Position numbers and translations under genes: made by a program
The notes under the pieces: generated by a model
Database searches by the model: none
Told to the model about the DNA's origin: nothing
What the model saw: the letters and a program-made list of their open reading frames with translations, nothing else
DNA from: Stichopus chloronotus
Lineage: Eukaryota; Echinodermata; Holothuroidea; Aspidochirotida; Stichopodidae
Assembly: GCA_021234535.1 (NCBI GenBank)
Contig: CM037830.1
Coordinates: 38,973,937 to 39,037,936, forward strand
DNA length: 64,000 bases
Reading direction: 5' to 3'
Shown: positions 12,013-24,900 of the stretch, in pieces
Position numbering within the stretch: position 1 is the first letter of the stretch
Layout: each line of letters opens with the position of its first letter

Positions 12013-13924
12013 GCTGTGTCGGTAGGAGCACTACGCATATATCAGTATACATGACGCTGCTTCATACCTAAATGGCAGGAAAATATCCGCTTCATCACTT
12101 CAACTCTGCAATGAATTAAGACCTGATACACTCTGTAACAACCCTGAAAAAGTATGCATTTGTTTTCAAAATTGTGAGGAATCGAGATACACTGAGTGTC
12201 AATATGCAACCATTAACTTGAAGAAATTAAGTGCCAAACACATTGGGTGGGTGCATGAGGGATGAGGATGGAAGATATTAGGCAGTTTACATTTAGAAGT
12301 GCTGGTAAATTATTTACCCATCCCCTGTGGCTATAAGCCAATATGATTGAGCAGAACTTGGTCTCAAATGCATTGAGTTGGAGTTATGAAAATGTGTTGG
12401 TTTGTCGTAACACTGTTATATATGGTGAAATTTTCTCCACTATTTTTTAAGTTTAATGTGCAAAGTTTTAGTGTAAAATATGCCATCCTGTTCCTGATGA
12501 CCCAAAATAAGCTTAGCAATATATCAGGCAACACAAAGCACATTTTCAAACAGTTTTGGGTCAAAATTTACTTGAAAATCTTAGTCTAGTCTGTTCCTGC
12601 ACAGTAAGTGTAGGGCACCAGTGATTCATGTGTTGGCTAGGATCTATCTCAGTATTACGTATATATGTTAGGCTACAGCAAAAGTCCCAAGTCACCCTGA
12701 ACGAAAATATTTCGTAGAAGGAAACCTTCGAATTAAAATTTGTGAAAATGATGCGGATTGCTAGTTTGGGGTGTTATGCACATGCCATGCAAATGTTATT
12801 GGCAGTTTTGACCGACTGAGATATTTTTTTATACGTTCGACTTACGATGTTTTCCTAAGCATTGTGACAGTAACTACAGTACAAAGTGTACACAGACAAC
12901 AGAGCAGCGTGTGTGATCCAACGGTAGTTTTTGTGACTGAAATCTCTTACTTTTGGGAGTCTAAAACCTTAACAACATTCACAGTTTGCATCAACAGAAA
13001 ATTATCTTTGGAATATACGTTGGGTAAGCATTCGTTCCGACCAGGGAGTTGCTATTTGACAATAGCAGCTCCCTGTTCCAGCCGTACTGCCTTGCGTACG
13101 CGATGTACTGTATGTGTACGTGTGTCGGCTGCTTACATGGGCAGTATGTATTTGGGACGAACCCATCATTCTATGCAACGTTAACGAAACAGACAGATCA
13201 GGTGTGCAACTGACTCAGTGTAGGGAGATGGTATACGGAGATGGGCTCAGAACTGTAGGTGAAAACATTATGTAGCTATTTTTTTCCCCCGCTTATACAA
13301 CTGAGCTTTCTTTTTGGCGAGAATACGGGGAAAATGTTACTCTGTGTTTTATCAACACGAATGTTTTCCAATTTGTAGTAACGAAATGGAAACATGCATG
13401 CAATTCACTCGTCTTTTTGTTATTTTGATGTATCTAATATGGTCGGAAGTAGCCATATCGACCGTTCAACTGTTTTTCTTGGTAGGTGTACGGTACTTCG
13501 GATACTCCTCGGTCTCGCACTTTGCTTTTGTTTTTATGTCTGACAAACATTGCTACTTATTTTGATGTTCCATTGTCACCAAGGTTTTTTCTTTTTGCTA
13601 AAATGCTAATTTGTGTTCATGTGCCCTGCAAGGTGCACAGCTCTTGCGTACACAACTTAAAGAGGTTGTCTTGGAATTTTCTGTAACCCCCAATCACGGA
13701 CTATTCCAATTACGTACAGTTCAATTACATACTCTCTGATCGACTAACTTGAGAAACGAGGGGGTATCAATTGGTTTCTTCACACGGCTTTACTTTTACG
13801 ACGTATTATCCATTTTTCCGGGTACACCTGGTATGTTTGGTATAATTTTTAGCTGTTAATTTTGTTATTGTAAGTGTAGGTGCCAATGCCATGCCCACGT
13901 ATACCAGTAAATCGTCCCAGTTTA
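12013..13924. other. No recognised gene; one 137-codon frame of unknown status
   Basis: An open frame on the plus strand (12771-13184) is among the longest in the window but has no recognised domain, no convincing start context and contains the hairpin at 13042. I treat it as chance until transcribed. CpG words are a little more frequent here than nearby. Confidence 0.5.
13042..13075. other. 15-bp stem, 4-nt loop hairpin
   Basis: CAGGGAGTTGCTATT, loop TGAC, AATAGCAGCTCCCTG. The arms pair at all 15 positions, one of them G-U in RNA. Too short for a standard pre-miRNA; no further pairing outside. Confidence 0.7.
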
Positions 13925-14420
13925 TTTACAAGGTTTTCACACTTTGACCCTTGTTGACATCAAGTGACCGTTGACCTCCATTAAAAAATAGCGTTCTTGT
14001 ACTCTATAAGATACACCTACATACTACATGTGACATCTGTCCAAACTTCCCTTCTTGAGATATTGTGTTTACAAGGTTTCCACAATTTGACCCCAAATGA
14101 CCTTTGACCTCCACCAAAAACAATAGGTTCCTTCTACTCAAAGTGGTACACCTACGTACCAAGTATGAGATTTGTCCAAGCTTTGCTTCTTGAGATATCG
14201 TGTTTACAAGGTTTTCACAATTTGACCCCTGTTGACCCAATTGACCTTTGACCTCCTAAAAAAACAACAGGGTTCTTCTTCTTAATATGGTACACCTACA
14301 TACCAAATATGAGATCTGTCCAAGCTTCCCTTCTTGAGATATCGTGTTTACAATGTAGGGCATCACAGACATACATACACACACACATACACACGCGCAC
14401 ACACACACACACACACATGA
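13925..14420 (+). repeat. ~145-bp repeat family, block 3, ending in CA microsatellite
   Basis: This is the clearest block: three tandem units at about 130-146-base spacing. TGACCTTTGACCT recurs at 14098 and 14242, with a variant near 13968. It ends GGGCATCACAGACATACATA and then a (CA)n tract to about 14417. The CA end is shared, inverted, by the block at 54.57 kb. Confidence 0.85.
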
Positions 14421-14994
14421 TTACAAAGGTTACGATTATCATCGAAACCAATCAAGAAGAGAATTGGGCTAAGAACAGAACCATGAGGCGAGAATAAGGA
14501 AGGTTTTCTTCCTGCCTTTGTCTTTATTTTTTCCCTCTTTTTTTTGACATCGTTTTGCACCTTTGGGTTCGTGCAGGATGGGGGTCTCCTCCTCCTCTCA
14601 TTGGTCCTCCACTGCTTATACGTATCTTTTTCGTCTGAATTCTACCAAGGTTTCTATCAAATTTAACTTGATAATTTTATCAATCAATCAAGAAAAAAAA
14701 AGGAAAAATGCAATCACCACAATATGTAGCACAGTTTGCTATCCTAAATTCATGGATGACTCTTTTGCATTAATTAAGCGACTTCATTTTTGTTTACTGG
14801 ATTGTTAAGTTGGTGCAAATTCGTATTTTACTTTGAATATGCAATAGAATGTGGATTTCCTGAAAGATACTTGTAATTGGTAAGGCATAAAAAGAGGAGA
14901 TTTGTAAGGGTTAGCTGATGCTCCAGAATAAAGCTTGGGTGACTGTTTATTACCTTTTAAGTGGTACGTGGCCTGAATTTCAAACAGACGCTGC

Positions 14995-15210
14995 TACCAA
15001 TAAAAATAAAAAAAAAACTACTAACTACAAAAATATTAAAACTATTCGCACGAACATCGGGCTAATTACGGGCGAATAACCTCCCTTATTCGCACAAACC
15101 TTAAAACTTATAACCCTAAAAGTACCCCTCATACCGACTGGCTTCAAAATCTCTGCCGATAATTCGTTCCCCTTACACGACTTTGTTCGGGCGAATAGCC
15201 AGAACCAAAA
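14995..15210. other. 'GCGAATA' motif cluster
   Basis: TATTCGCACGAAC, GGGCGAATAACC, CTTATTCGCACAAACC and TTCGGGCGAATAGCC recur within about 200 bases, in both orientations; GCGAATAACCTCCCTTATTCGC is an inverted repeat with eight-base arms. Possibly the remains of a transposon end. No ORF. Confidence 0.5.
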
Positions 15211-15989
15211 AAATGCTCAGAAATCTGATCATGAACTGCGTAGAGAAGTTTAGCAACTTAAATGTTTATAGACAGTGAAGGATATATACGTGTGTGTGTG
15301 ATTTATGTGAATGTACTTACTGCGAGTCGACATCCAAAATGAATGAAGATAATTAAGCTAACTGAACGGTTTGGGATAAAACGTTAAGTCGTTTGTCCTT
15401 TAAATAATTTTATTTGATGTCCATCTTACATTGACGGGGAACAGTTGAATCTTACTGCAACAAATTGATATTATTACAGAAATGAATGCTATACTTCACT
15501 TAGCTGGGCTTTCCTTAGGGCGCTCTTCAATTAATACTAGTCTTTAAGTAATATTAGTCTTTTTCATCTAATAGTGGCGCATACCTTTCATGGAAATGGA
15601 AGGTTTATTTATTACGTTTAGTTAACACTCAAACAAGGTATTAACAAGAGGGAATGAGGATGAGATTCCATAAATCAAGAGGTCTGAACAGGCAGAGATT
15701 TGATGGCAGACAGTTATACCATGCTGGGGCAGTGATTTGGATTCAGAGAGGTGGTCCGTCATTAATGAATAGTACAAAACCGATTCACCAAACATTCTGT
15801 CAATCTCATCTGGCTGGGGGAGGAAAGCTGAGCTGAGAAACTTGGGGAGATTTGATAAAAGGTTACACGATTGTTAATGGCTTTGATAATTTATTCTTTT
15901 CTGACTTTTTTCAAGTTTGCAAATAGAGAAATTACATGAGGTCATTGTCTTAAACTTCAGAAATGTTCAAAGCAGAATCAATTTAGTTA

Positions 15990-16130
15990 CTTTTTCGTTG
16001 ATACTTCTTTTCTCAGAGGGTAGTAAATAAATTGCCTGAGGATGTAGTGGTGGAAAGAAATGTTAATGGCTTTAAGAATGCACTGGGCAAGCATGTAGGA
16101 CAGTGTAGTGTTATGTCTAACCAAAGAACA
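15990..16130 (+). mobile_element. LINE RT C-terminal remnant
   Basis: A short plus-strand piece reads SQRVVNKLPEDVVVERNVNG and FKNALGKHVGQC. This is the conserved end of CR1/L2-type RT proteins (R-V-V-N-x-L-P-x-x-V-V...N-x-F-K-N-x-L-D-K). The rest of the element is not recognisable. Confidence 0.65.
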
Positions 16131-19100
16131 TTAATCTCTGTAAAATTCAACTTTACCTTAATGTATTCCTTTTTATGAGTTTTACTGTTGTCAAAGAATG
16201 TCACTTGAAGTAATATACATTTATTAATTATTGCGTCTTATTTGTAGCGAAGCGATACATAGGTTGGAAAGTGCAATTGGCGGTTCCGCATCACTAAATC
16301 TACGTTAACCGTACCAAGCCTCGACAATATAATCATGGAGCTATTAGATCTATGTAGCTAAATTGAGCGCAGAGAGGAGCTTAGCGCGTGGGGTTCAGTT
16401 TAAAATTACATTCATCATGTTTCAGTTATTAAAATGAGTCCTAACTTTTATTTGTTATGGGACCTTAAAATTAATTAGCCTACAGTAGGTATACCACTTC
16501 TGAGGTGTATCAGTTCTGCGAGTTCATTTACCAATTTCCGTTCAAAAATCGGAATACACGAATATATCACGATATATTCACTAACCCTTTAGCCTGTATA
16601 AAGAAAATTACTTGCTGTACTCCACTGAAAAAAACTGTGCTCATGCAAGATTCCGCTGATGAATTACAACGAGTCCAAAACAAAACAATTTTGTGATCAA
16701 CTGCCAGGGTCAGTAACTTACATCGTGTGAGCACGTTAATTTTCCACTCTTTCACTTTCCTGATCCTATCAGCTACATCGTTGCAACAGTTTGATATAGA
16801 AATGTAACGTTGAGTGTGTAATTTCTACCATCAAGTAACTGCTTTATCCACCGATATCCCTAAAAAAGATATTTTTGTCTTCAAAGCCCTAAAGGTTACT
16901 CACTTGTTCTGCGTTGCCAACCTAACTACTTGTGCGTAGTGCAAGCTAGCGCTGAAGCCCAATGGGGCAAATTCTATGGGATGCCAAAAGGGTAAATTTA
17001 TAGCGACAACCACTCTTTGATGAAGACGAGGTCTGGGTGTCAGCGCGGAAACTTCACGCCAACAGCTTATTTGGCCAATAATTCGACTTGCCCCTGCGTG
17101 ACTACCACCACATCTAAATATCCCAACATTAGACAGCCGAAGGGTATCCCTAAGTTTCGTTCTTGTTGCACCCTACTGAATAAACTGGGGTGTCAAACTT
17201 GGTAATTTAGTTAACTTTTATACTTAACAATTCCAATGCCTGAGGGTGAGTGGAATCTTTCTGAAATGTTCAAACTGACCAGCCCCAATCAGATCCTTAA
17301 TGATACATTGCTGAGATGTATGAATACTGACTGCTGATGTGACAAACAGTTCATCCTTCCCTTTATGTAATAACGATTACCTTTAACTTTTGTTTTACTC
17401 TTTGTTTGATCGTTAGTTTAGGTTTTTCTTGAGGGTTTGGGAAAAGGGGGAATCAGCTCCACCTCCAAGAATTAAAAAAGGTTTCAGTAAAAAATCGATA
17501 AGATAAAGTCATCATGTTTGTCTTGTCACCACTTGAGTAGTCTTCACTCTTCATCTTATGAATTTTTATTATAGTTAACAGTAATTGCACAATCATCACA
17601 TATTCCTTTGCATCTTCATCATGTAACTTTGCATCATAGATGTTTCACCAGTCTTCAACAATAGACTTCCCTTTTGGGGTTCCATAGAATCACTCCTCAA
17701 ATAAAAATGGACAGAAATGACACGGACACTGACCAGCGCTCATACAAGTGTTGTTGTGGAATATATTCAAATTCAGGTGATACCATTTCTGTAAGATTTA
17801 TTTTTGTACCTCACATCAAACCATTACATTTATTGGAAAAGACCCGCTAGTACTGTTAACAACTTTTAGGCCTTAATCTTTTAGTATCATACACCTTTTA
17901 TTTCTTCTCTCAAGAGCAGATGTCATCCATTGATTAACAGTTTTGCATGTACGTGTGGTTGGTATGTGGGACGTCTATGTAGAGATGAATATTCAAGTGA
18001 TTTGAGAAAATGCTTAAGACATACATTGGGGAAAAAAAAGGAAAGAGCTAGAAGTACAGTCAGGACACAGTGTTGTCAAAGAGGATACTACAAGTATAAG
18101 AGTGCTCCACCTTTGGCTCTGGAGAAAAGGTGGAGATTATTTTCCAACGTGAACATGGCATTTTAAATGATAAGGATGCAATGCTTTTCCGAATGCCAAG
18201 TATCACAGATACAACCACACTAAATTAGGGGACCTATTTATAAAGACCTAGTGCATCCAAATCCTCTTATAATCTTAATATCTTTGGACATGTTCCAAGA
18301 TATATAGTTGTTGTATTCAAAACTGGGAGAGCCTGTTTCTGGTTTTCAATCTTGACCTCACCTACCAAAGAAAGGGGATGATATGGTAACATCATGGTTT
18401 TAGAAAACATATTGCAAACCAGATCAGACAGATGAAGAGGCTGGTACTGTAATATACAGTTAATAATAATCTCCCCGTAAAAGTCATGAAGCTTTGAAAT
18501 TAAATTGTCATTTCTTTTTTCAAATATTACAGAACTGTATCAACAGGAACTTCCATTTGGAACCTTTCAAATAAGGTACACTGAAATGGCATACACCATC
18601 AGGAACTTTTATTCATCTTGGGATAGGATTGCTTGAATTGTAAAATATATGGAGATTGTCTGAGGCCACCCTTACATAGGTTGGATGATAGGCTGGCTAT
18701 CAGTTCATTTCTAAAACAACCAATGAATATCAGAGATAAGAAATACATATCTAAAACGTTCATTGTATGATAAAAAAATTATTTTAGAAATCAAGGCATA
18801 CATAAGAAGTTAGAATTGGTGGGTAGGGGAGCCAGAAATATGCAAAACGTTTCCAAGTCTGGCCCCTTTAAAGAAGTAACAATTGACATGATTGCATTAC
18901 TAATCAGACCTTGAGTTTTAGATTTTCCAGGTGTGCTTCAAATCACACTCCTCAGGAAATTCAGGAGTGTGGAAGATGTGATGTTTTATTACACTACAAT
19001 AGATTTATCATAGTCCCCATTCTCTATCAAGGTGTGTAACAAATTGCACTCCTCACAGTCATTTGAGGTGAGTGGTGGTGTGCAATCGCACTCGCACGGC

Positions 19101-20000
19101 TCAAAATTCAAGGCCTGCATTACTTACCTTTGACATATCTTGTGCAGTTGAGCATTGTCATCTCATGCTGATTGCTTTACTTGAAGATATTGCTTTAAGG
19201 GCTACTAGTAACATTTTTTTTTTCAGTGACTCAAGGTAATGAATGCCACTACACTGGACTCACTATGGTTCCCTTTGTTCTATACATTTTATGTGATAAG
19301 AATATTGAATAGCTTTATGCAATGCATTGAAATTCAAGAACAGAAATAAAATACAAATAAAATGATTTCAATAAAAAAGCAATTGATCATTTCTTTTCAC
19401 TGAAATTTGCTTGTTCATTTCTACTTGATCTTCTCACTCTGCATTAAAATGCAATTTGTAATCAAAATCGCAAATTTTATGTTAATGCAAAATCTAGCGC
19501 ACCCCAAGGCATTCTGATGGACTTTTAAAGATAAAAACTCATCACTTCAGACAGTTCCAATTCTCCCAACTACCAACATCTAGTCCCTCCCTCAGCCTGT
19601 CTTAAAATCCTCCACATGTGTTATCAAAACAATGGATCCCTTTCCGGAAAGTAAAAATATAGCTTAGGGTGATGAGTGACGGCCTTTAATTTTTTAACTT
19701 GCAAATACCAACATCTGTGTTAATGTCTTACCTGTGATTCTTCGGTACACCTCTTCTCTGAGACAGTATCTTAGTAAAATTATATCTGTGACATGAGACA
19801 TCTGCTGTACTGGATTATTTATTTTTATACAAACTAGGATATATAAGCACATGTCCCCTGTCACAGGAACATCCATTCACACAGAGTGAGTTAAGTTCAA
19901 GGTAGACAATGTTGCCAACCATGAAGCCATGCACCCTTTCATTCCTAAGGTTACTATACACTTAACAGAGGTGGGGTGAGTATTCCGTAATGAGGCCAAC
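16131..20000. other. Intergenic, no gene recognised
   Basis: AT-rich sequence with short frames only. A 78-codon Lys/Arg/Cys-rich frame (17930-18166) has no family likeness. Apart from the hairpin near 18930 I see nothing structured. Confidence 0.5.
18924..18975. other. Short inverted repeat CACACTCCT / AGGAGTGTG
   Basis: Arms of nine bases around a short AT-rich loop (AAATCACACTCCTCAGG ... CAGGAGTGTGGAA), followed at 19040-19060 by GCACTCCTCACAGTC. Function unknown. Confidence 0.5.
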
Positions 20001-21017
20001 ATCCTGCAGTTCAGTTCCCTATAACAATCTAGGCACTAGGCAAGGCCTAACTGCTACTCTAATTTATGCCTACAAAGTAAACTTTGACAAATGCAACTTA
20101 ACAAGTCTTAAAATGCTGTATATTTGCCATAACAACCTTGGGTTGACCGGATAACTGAGGCCCCATCAACGCTAGATCATTATTTCTCCGAACCGGTACA
20201 TAAACAAAACGTTGTAGGCCTAGAGTGACCATCATTTACCTTAATTGCAAAAAATAGAGTATTACTCATCAAAATAATGATCAAAATCTGCTTGCATATC
20301 ATTTCCAAACAATAATCTTGCACAAATTTGGCGTGATTAGTCAAAAGTTTGTTTAAAGCGAAAAAAGTGAAACGTCAGTTTCGTCTACGCTGAACTGAGC
20401 TAATTACGCACATTGGGTAATTTGCCTACTTCAAGTTCGTTCACATTTACGTCTTAACCATAGGCGAGAGAAAAAATCCAAACCTGGTACCAAAAAGCAG
20501 ACGAATATTTCAGTTTGGCATTTTTACTGAATCCGGTAATATTTTATTTTGCCAGTGATGTACAATCTTTTATCTCGCCTACGCAGAAACTGTACACCTA
20601 CTGTAGGCCTAGCTACCTTGCAAATGCACATATGGAGGAACTGGCAGAGAGAGGATCACAATAAATAGAATAAGTTCATAAAACCACACCAAAAGTGATG
20701 TAAATCATTTTCGGAAACTTAGACATCAAAAGTGCATGTGTGAAATTCGAAACAAAGAGCCTAAACGGTTGGCCTAGGCCTATAACAACGCTGGTTGCTA
20801 CGTCGTAATAGTGTACGTAACGCTAGGAGTAGGACGACCTGTGCCTAGGCGGAAGGCCTAGGTCAATACCCCAAACTTTCATTCCATTTTGCTTTCTAAC
20901 TAGGGTTGTCCTTGAGTATGAAACGTGTTGCTTACAACGTCTTGGCATATTTACGGTCGGTTCATCTCACTGCTTGTCTGAAATACTAGCAATAAGATGC
21001 AGGCGAATGTCACAAGT

Positions 21018-21052
21018 CGTCCTAGCGTTAAGTATACACTAACGCTAGGACG
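21018..21052. other. Perfect 13-bp stem hairpin in a TAGGC-rich segment
   Basis: CGTCCTAGCGTTA (21018-21030), loop AGTATACAC, TAACGCTAGGACG (21040-21052). A half copy, TAACGCTAGGA...GGACGACCTGTGCC, lies at 20818-20855. The surrounding 20.15-21.15 kb is richer in CpG and TAGGCCTA-like words than its neighbours. No gene was recognised there. Confidence 0.7.
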
Positions 21053-21647
21053 GCCTGTGTCCAACGTTAGGCCTTGAAGTAACTTGCAAGTTACTGTGCA
21101 GTACTTTGGACTCCACTGCACACGGTAACGCGACGCCTAACGTCGTTAACTAGTCTATGTGCACTTCGTAAATTACTACACATAAATTAAGCTACTCGCC
21201 ACTTTTTCAAGAAGTATTTTAATTGCAGCAAGTTCTTGGATATATTGTTACGTCTAATATGTCCTACCTGACTAAAATTCCCCAAAACAGCACGCAAGAT
21301 GGAAGAAACTGTGTCCGAGAGGACACGCAAATCGTGACGCACAGTGAAGCGAATAACCAGACATAGCAACATCATATGCATGTCAAGATTGTAAGGAAGT
21401 CAATATTAAACGTGTTTTCTTCACCTTTAAAGTTTTACTTTTGGGGCCAAACATTACGGCATATTCCAAACGTCGATTTATGTCGACTTTTAATAGGTCA
21501 ATATAGAGACTTTATACTACCGATTTCTGTTAAATACCTTTGTTGCAATTTGTTTAAGGTCAAACCTTACATTGACTAGACTAATAGCACTATGGCTGGT
21601 TCTATCGTTGAGAGCAATACAAGTCAGTACATAATGTTGTGCAATGT

Positions 21648-21912
21648 TCATTTTGTCAGACACGGCTCAAGGACCAAATGTATCAATCCTTTCTTACTCC
21701 AGGATTGTAAAATTTTAAATTCTTTATCGAAGTTGTGAGTGGTTGTGTGGAAGTCAGTGAGGTTTGGTTCGTAATAATGACGTAATATTGGAACTCCATG
21801 TGAATCGTTTTGATAGGGATAGAATCCGTAAAGGGTGATGTTTCTACAAAATGTTTCCGCCACCGCTAACATGATCATACCGGCTGAAGGGTGTTTTCTT
21901 ATCCCGAATCTC
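21648..21912 (-). CDS. Sialyltransferase coding exon 3 (sialylmotifs S, III, VS)
   Basis: The acceptor CTTTGCAG ends at 21913 (minus strand), after a T-rich tract. One base completes the split Arg codon, then RFGIRKHPSAGM opens sialylmotif S, which binds donor and acceptor and ends LYGFYPY. The catalytic motif III HYYE and the VS motif (HNFDKEF) follow. The protein ends LEPCLTK before a stop at 21648-21650; a Cys near the C-terminus is usual in ST8Sia enzymes. No clear AATAAA signal was identified downstream. Confidence 0.9.
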
Positions 21913-24900
21913 CTGCAAAGAATAAAAAAATATATGTGAGATGAGAATGTTGACTGTAATCCATTTACTGATAAGTCTATTGCAGAAGCGTAGAGCAGAC
22001 ATTAATGACGAGATACTCACTTGACAGAGCGTCAATCAACTTCGGATTGGCAAGATGGTAACGTGACAAAATTCAGAAAATTGACATTTCCACAAGAAAC
22101 GACATCTTGTAAATGCATCTTTTCTTCTTTTTTTTTAGGAACTTGACGTTTTGATGAGTTACCAGTATCTCGTCCGAATGACAAAATTCTGAAACTAGAC
22201 AAGAATCAAGATTTCGTCAATGTTTGGCATTTTTCACGAAGTTTAGTAGTTGTCGAGTTGTTGTCAAAAGTATCAAAAGTTAGACTCCGTCATATGCCAA
22301 AATGGACATCTTTAGGTGATATCATCTCTGCTGCACTGGTCGCCATGGGACACTAAAGGAAGATCAAAACACCTCAGATTAAATGTTCAATGTACGACCT
22401 GAGTCCATGGGAATAGTTAGCCCTTCATTAACCGGAGTTTAGATTAGCCACCTACAAACAAACTTTCTACTTGAAAGAGCCTGACAGATGCCTTGGTAAG
22501 GGCAAAAGGCCATAAATACAGCCATAAATAGGCATTAGGGGTAAAACTTGGAACAATACCAAGTTGTAGAGTAGTCGTCAAGATTTCATCATCAATTTTT
22601 TCGTCAATACGTCAATTTTCGAATTCTGTCACATATGGCAATCTTGTTCAGCTTCTCAATTTGCAGCTAATTTTCGTTTTGTCAACGCAATGTCTCTTCT
22701 CCTCTTCCATAGACTGTATAAAACTCGCTTTTCTTCTTAAACCATATGAAATTGTATATGATGGAAAGGCTTACACTGACCAGTTGCACCAACCTTGTGT
22801 TCAGCAACAATCAGATTATCTGAAAATTTGTTAAATTTATGCTGTAAGAGTCACTTCGGTGGTAAATTGGATGATCTTTCACAACAATAGTCAAGCTTAC
22901 TTAAAGGGGAAATCAGGGTTTATGTTCACAATTTGTTTCACTACAATTCCCCACCGGTATCGTACAATTATAACTAACATATATGATCTAGATTATCTCA
23001 AAATGTGTGGACAATTCCGAGAAACGAGTCAAAGTCGGTATAATCGTATACAGGAGGCTGTCTCGTCTTGTACATGAACGTTTATTTTTTTGTACCCGAC
23101 AAATATTACGAGTTCTCATTCAACAGTAATTAACGCAATAATTACCGTTTCTTCTACCTTCAAACACCTCCCTTACGTCTCTATATTTAGGTGAACAATC
23201 TGTTTAGAAGGAAAAATCAACTAAAGGCGAATTTCCTCAGTCAAACCCTGATTTCCCCTTTAAGAATGAGAAGAAGAATGTGATATCTATTCCATTAACT
23301 TGTTGGTCAAATCGTTGTTAAATATTCTCTTGGAAGATTTGCCGTATTTTACAAGAATTTAACAACTTAATTTATTTTTGATACCAAATGAGAAATAAGA
23401 AGCTCACCCGTGCCCTGATTGAAATATTACCGTATGGAGCAAAATCGCTCTTACCCCCCGCCCTCCTTTTTTTCCGATTTCTTTTGTCCCCGCAGTTCAT
23501 TTACAAGAGTAAGGAGTTTGCTCTGACATTTTATAGTTTTGCTTGAATTTCAATTAACACAAGCGTAAACATTGGGCTACAAATGGGCTATTCCACCTAT
23601 ATATGTTCAATCCCTAATAGGTAAAAAGAATGAGAGAAAAATAAAGGAAAATTAAATAAAAAGATCGTAGCCAGTTTGTGAGTGTGCGGTAGGGGCTGCA
23701 AAATCAACCCATCTTCTTCCTTATTCTTGGCCGCCGTCCTGGAGGAGGGGTCTAAGGGGATGGGGTGTTCCCGTCCCCTTTGCTTAAGAAGGATTAATTT
23801 TGCCCGTTCTTAATTGTCCAGTCATGATGCAAAATTATTTTTTATGTAACCTGTACCCGTAAACCCAACATACACTGAGAAAGTATTGGAACGGGCTGAG
23901 TCCCGGAGGACTATCTAAGCGGAGCGCCACCATAGTCGGCAGAGAGCGTACAAGAAATTTTGGTGGTTTTTGGTGGTAGTACATATCAGATGTGTTGAGA
24001 TGATACAAGAATCATAATGAATTATTCATCCTACTTCATTATTCTTGGAACAGTTTCCAAATGTTTAGGAGGGGGGGGGGGTGAACATACCTTTAGCCTT
24101 CACTTTTTTTATTGGTTGATAATGACCCATTTTGAGCTTGAAAGTGAAAATTTGGTAAAAGAAAAGAATGGAGTAGACGGTTGAACATTATGTAAAGCAT
24201 CGAAGCGATGCAGAACCGGAAAGGAGATTTTTTTATGGGGGGGGGGGCCCTGGTAAAACATGAGCTTGTTGCATGCGCTCGTGCTAAAAGAATTCAATTT
24301 TAAGAATAAAATTAACGTATACTTTTAAGTTAAAGAAGTTGAAGTACTTTCAGGTAGGAGAACTGACGTGTTTTAAATAGTGATGTGACAGAATATTGGT
24401 AAACGGTTTTGGCAATAGCCTTAGTTGACATTGACAACCAATACTCTTTTGGTATTTACTCTTTTCTTTAAATTCAGCGTTACGGTTGAAAAATACAGAA
24501 ACATTCAACTTTCTAGAATCTATGAAATCATCAGTATCCGAGATTTTAATTGACTGTCTGGAGGTGTATTGCCGATTCGTCCTGATTGAAATAGATATGC
24601 CGACCGTTCTGCTGTGGATTCCATTCCCTAGCCGCATACTCATACACTGGATATAACCAACAGGCGCGCATGACTGGCCGATCCTAGCAACGATGTCACA
24701 CTGTTATAAACACCTTGTTTCAATTGTGCTGTATAATCTGTTCTTTCTTAGTTTTCAATAATCTAAAAAAGATCACACATGAGAGGCCAGTATCCCAGTC
24801 CCCCCCCCCCGATCCCCCAACTCCGTTACTTTCACATCTGTCCCTCCCCTTGTCTTTTTCTTTTGCTCTCCTCTGTTTCTTAGCATCATCCCCAAAATTT

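Noticed and set aside
12771..13184. 137-codon open frame as a gene
   Set aside because: No recognisable domain, no splice partners, ordinary base composition; a chance frame of this length is plausible in 64 kb.
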